Assembly: GCA_002686465.1 (NCBI GenBank)
Contig: NZCP01000018.1
Coordinates: forward strand, 1-7,139
Length of the DNA: 7,139 bases
Origin: Candidatus Woesebacteria bacterium
GTDB taxonomy: Bacteria; Patescibacteriota; Microgenomatia; UBA8517; UBA10165
Direction: 5' to 3'
Shown here: positions 4,801 through 7,139 of the stretch, one piece after another
Numbering within the stretch: the stretch's first letter is position 1
Layout: each line of letters starts with the position of its first letter
Made by a program: the position numbers and the translations under genes
The notes under the pieces: model-generated
The model's database searches: none
Told to the model about the DNA's origin: nothing
What the model saw: only the letters and a program-made list of their open reading frames with translations

Positions 4801-6528
4801 ATGCTAAGCCTGATGAAAATCCTAACAAGCGTAGTATTTGCCCTGCTTTTTCTGCTGACTGCTTCTACTACTGTCGGTGCGGTTGTTGATCCACGGACTG
4901 CTGCTAATAATATACACGGCATCCATGTAATTGATGAGAATGATTTAGATGACGCAAGTAAACTAGTAAATAGTAGTGGTGGTGAATGGGGTTATGTCAC
5001 GATTGTCATTCGCGAGGATGATCAGAATCTTGATAAGTGGCAAAAGACTTTTGATCGCATGCGCGAGCTTCACCTAATTCCTCTAGTTAGGCTAGCAACA
5101 AAGCCAGAAGGAAACAGTTGGGCAAAACCGACAAAGGAGAGCGCTGACGACTGGGTTAAGTTTCTTTCCTCTCTCAACTGGGTTGTTGAAAACAGGTATG
5201 TGATTTTATTCAATGAGCCGAATCATGCAAAAGAATGGGGAAACGAATTAGACCCAGAAGGATATGCACGTATTCTTTACTTTTTTCATCAAAAGTTAAA
5301 AGAAGAATCAGACGATTTTTTTATTCTACCTGCAGGATTTGATGCGGCTGCTCCTAACAGTTCGGGAACAATGGAAATTTCTTTATACCTCGCAAGAATG
5401 GCAAAGTCAGTCCCTGGAGTGTTCACACTCCTTGACGGATGGGCTTCGCATGCATATCCAAACCCGGGTTTTTCCGGGTCACCGCAGGGAATTGGAAAAG
5501 GAACTATTAGTGGTTTTTCCTGGGAAGTGTCTTTTTTGGGAAGGTATGGAGTTTCCAACAATATTCCAATATTTATTACTGAGACGGGTTGGGTTCACAA
5601 GGAGGGTAAGGTTGATAAGGTTTTGGGATACGACTCAGAAGATGTTGGAAATTTCTTTAAACAGGCGTATACATCTGTGTGGCGAGATCCAAGAATTGTG
5701 GCAGTAACACCATTTGTTTTGAGTTACCAAGATGTACCGTTTGATCAATTTTCTTGGAAAAAATACAATTCCAACGAATACCACTCGCAATACCAAGTAG
5801 TTCAAGCTATTTTGAAGAAAAATGGCCAACCGCAGCAGATCCATGATAGTCAGTTTATCGATACAGAATCACTACCAGAAAAATTAGTAACAGGATCGAG
5901 TTACTCCTTTCAGATAATTGTCAAAAATACAGGTCAATCTATTTGGGCCGACGAGGATGGATTTTCTTTGGGAGTAGACGGAGATCTTGCATACGATGTC
6001 GAAAAGATTGTCAAAGTTAGACCTTTTGAGGATGTAAGGATAATGCTCAACATTAAAACACCAGAGGAAAAAGGTTTACGTATAGTTGATTTACAAATGA
6101 TGCATGACGGGAAACCTTTTGGGGAAAGAATTGAAAATCAAATAGATGTGGTTGCACCACCGAGTATCATTGTTCGTGCGAAACTATGGTTTAAGAAAAA
6201 GACCGAGGGTGATGACTTTAGAATACTTTTGTATAGAGATAACAAAGTAGAAAAAGAAATAGTGGATGTATCAATTGTGGATGGGGAAAGTAAAACCATT
6301 GAGTTGCGCGACGTTATTCCCGATAGAGCTTACCGATTTGTAATTTTGAAGCCGTTTTATCTTCCTCGCCAAGAGCAAGGATATCTATCAGAGAATATAA
6401 TCACAGTGCTTTCGTTTGAGCGTATGCTACCGGTTGATTTCAACAAAGACGGGTCTTTTAGTGTTGGGGATATTCTTGAGGGTCTCAGGCATCCACTACA
6501 GACCTTTTCACTCCTTGCCCCAATTTAA
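4801..6528 (+). CDS. Secreted clan GH-A-like glycoside hydrolase with NBR1-type Ig domain and dockerin-like calcium loop
   Basis: The 575-residue product begins with a signal peptide (basic K6, hydrophobic 7-20, likely cleavage near VGA at 25-27). A TIM-barrel domain follows (about 38-340) with the two carboxylates of retaining clan A hydrolases: NEPN with acid/base E139 after strand 4, and ITETGW with nucleophile E261 at strand 7. SHAYP (216-220) adds the usual active-site histidine. The substrate is probably a beta-linked polysaccharide; the GH family is not determined. Residues 350-450 resemble the NBR1-type Ig domain (NTGQSIW, MMHDGKPFGE). Residues 455-540 form another predicted beta-sandwich, and DFNKDGSFSVGD (546-557) is a single EF-hand/dockerin-type calcium loop. 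The gene is divergent from the ketosynthase and preceded by structured RNA. ATG at 4813 (M5) is an alternative start. Its last 21 bp overlap the convergent membrane-protein gene. The protein could be a non-catalytic binder, but both carboxylates argue for an active enzyme. Confidence 0.78.
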   Translation: MLSLMKILTSVVFALLFLLTASTTVGAVVDPRTAANNIHGIHVIDENDLDDASKLVNSSGGEWGYVTIVIREDDQNLDKWQKTFDRMRELHLIPLVRLATKPEGNSWAKPTKESADDWVKFLSSLNWVVENRYVILFNEPNHAKEWGNELDPEGYARILYFFHQKLKEESDDFFILPAGFDAAAPNSSGTMEISLYLARMAKSVPGVFTLLDGWASHAYPNPGFSGSPQGIGKGTISGFSWEVSFLGRYGVSNNIPIFITETGWVHKEGKVDKVLGYDSEDVGNFFKQAYTSVWRDPRIVAVTPFVLSYQDVPFDQFSWKKYNSNEYHSQYQVVQAILKKNGQPQQIHDSQFIDTESLPEKLVTGSSYSFQIIVKNTGQSIWADEDGFSLGVDGDLAYDVEKIVKVRPFEDVRIMLNIKTPEEKGLRIVDLQMMHDGKPFGERIENQIDVVAPPSIIVRAKLWFKKKTEGDDFRILLYRDNKVEKEIVDVSIVDGESKTIELRDVIPDRAYRFVILKPFYLPRQEQGYLSENIITVLSFERMLPVDFNKDGSFSVGDILEGLRHPLQTFSLLAPI

Positions 6529-7137
6529 CTTTGTATCTCCAATCCTAGCAGCAAGGTTTCCTACCAGAAGTGACGCAAGAAGTGGTTCAGGAAAAAAGTG
6601 AAGTTGGCTTAAGGTGAATGGCAAAAGTGCAATAAGAGATCCATAAAAAATTCGGATTTTAGATAGCTTTGCTGCGGTCATTGGCTCGGGTAACATAACA
6701 AGTGCAAAGAACCAAAAGGCACCAACTAGCATTTGATTAATCGCGGGGATGATATGTCCTATATACAGCGACGAGCCCACAAGAGCTACAACAAGGAATG
6801 AAAAAACGATTTTATACTGCCGTATAGCAAAGAGAGAGACATAACCAGCCCCTAAGATAGTAAGTGCTAGTGGTAAGTATCCCCAGCTTACGCCCCACCA
6901 GGTGATTGGCAATCCCAAAAATCCTGCAGCCAAAAGACCAAAAGCGGCAGGGTTGAAAATATGAGCATTGGCGAGTCTGATAAATTGTTTGCCGACTACA
7001 GCTAAAAAAGTAGCACCAATGGCTAGCTCGATGGGTGCTGCAGGATCCGCAAGAAGAAATATAATTAGTCCTGAGATTATCCCCGCACTGGGCCAAAAGG
7101 AGTTGACTCCGCGAATTCTCCAAAAAATATACTCAAA
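6508..7137 (-). CDS. RnfD/NqrB-fold integral membrane protein, 5'-truncated by window edge
   Basis: This frame is open from the right edge to TGA at 6508-6510, giving 209 residues with no start codon in view. About seven hydrophobic segments are visible. It aligns by eye to RnfD/RsxD: HIFNPAAFG (60-68) with the family's FNPA motif; VGAFWFFALVMLPEPMT (138-154) with the RsxD GAFFILTDPVT segment; RIFYGSLIALL with RLIFGALAGLL; and LLVGNLAARIGD near the end with LLANxxxPLID. In Rnf and Nqr ion pumps this subunit carries covalent FMN and transports Na+ or H+ with electron transfer. The outer loop holding the FMN-attachment threonine, between FNPA and the next helices, appears missing, and DP is replaced by EP. 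It may be a paralogue with another role rather than an Rnf subunit. It is tail-to-tail with the hydrolase gene and overlaps it by 21 bp. Confidence 0.6.
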   Translation of the reverse strand, partial: FEYIFWRIRGVNSFWPSAGIISGLIIFLLADPAAPIELAIGATFLAVVGKQFIRLANAHIFNPAAFGLLAAGFLGLPITWWGVSWGYLPLALTILGAGYVSLFAIRQYKIVFSFLVVALVGSSLYIGHIIPAINQMLVGAFWFFALVMLPEPMTAAKLSKIRIFYGSLIALLPFTLSQLHFFPEPLLASLLVGNLAARIGDTKLNWGKE

Positions 7138-7139
7138 AG

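Noticed and set aside
5462..5479. GC-rich hairpin ACCCGG-6-CCGGGT
   Set aside because: It lies inside the hydrolase coding sequence (codons for NPGFSGS), is followed by no T-run, and is readily explained by codon content.
6812..6933. Internal TTG at 6933 as the start of a short separate membrane protein
   Set aside because: The frame continues open to the right edge and carries the FNPA motif upstream of this codon, so the TTG is an internal leucine.
7017..7025. IGAT in the membrane protein as a possible flavin-attachment motif
   Set aside because: It lies before the FNPA motif, whereas the FMN threonine of RnfD/NqrB follows it, and the sequence context does not match.

Overview
The window looks like bacterial chromosome from a lineage with a small, streamlined genome. 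Intergenic gaps are short, the base composition is moderately AT-rich by eye, and the standard genetic code fits (TAA, TAG and TGA all end genes). The variant mur ligases, the nuclease with its conserved C-terminal tail and the secreted multidomain glycosidase-like protein resemble proteins I associate with Patescibacteria/CPR, perhaps Microgenomates. That placement is inference from protein style, not from a marker gene. There are no rRNA or tRNA genes, CRISPR arrays, transposases or phage genes.

Layout. The left 4.6 kb is read leftward (minus strand). In transcription order it holds a stand-alone KAS III (FabH-like) ketosynthase (4590-3433), a membrane-anchored staphylococcal-nuclease-like protein (3420-2641), murE (2537-1005) and a murC-type ligase (1008 to beyond the left edge). 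The first two genes are 12 nt apart. The two mur genes overlap by ATGA and are probably translationally coupled. A 103-nt gap between nuclease and murE carries a plausible promoter and a perfect 9-bp interrupted palindrome. A 210-bp divergent region (4591-4800) separates the ketosynthase from a rightward secreted glycoside-hydrolase-like gene (4801-6528). That region contains a possibly leaderless promoter for the ketosynthase, a candidate extended -10 promoter for the hydrolase, and a set of RNA stem-loops just before the hydrolase start. At the right edge a leftward, 5'-truncated membrane protein of the RnfD/NqrB fold (7137-6508) overlaps the end of the hydrolase gene tail to tail by 21 bp.

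How the genes fit together. MurC and MurE carry out the first and third amino-acid additions to UDP-MurNAc in peptidoglycan precursor synthesis, in the cytoplasm. The nuclease and the hydrolase are predicted to act outside the membrane, on nucleic acid and on polysaccharide respectively, which would suit a cell that scavenges or remodels surface polymers. The ketosynthase has an intact Cys-His-Asn triad but no carrier-protein or reductase partner in view, so its product is unknown.

The points most worth a second look are: the compact three-helix RNA fold that could pair with the hydrolase ribosome-binding site; the RnfD/NqrB-like protein that appears to lack the covalent-flavin loop; the orphan ketosynthase with a leaderless-type promoter; the variant P-loop of the MurC-type ligase; and the EDPR motif in MurE.
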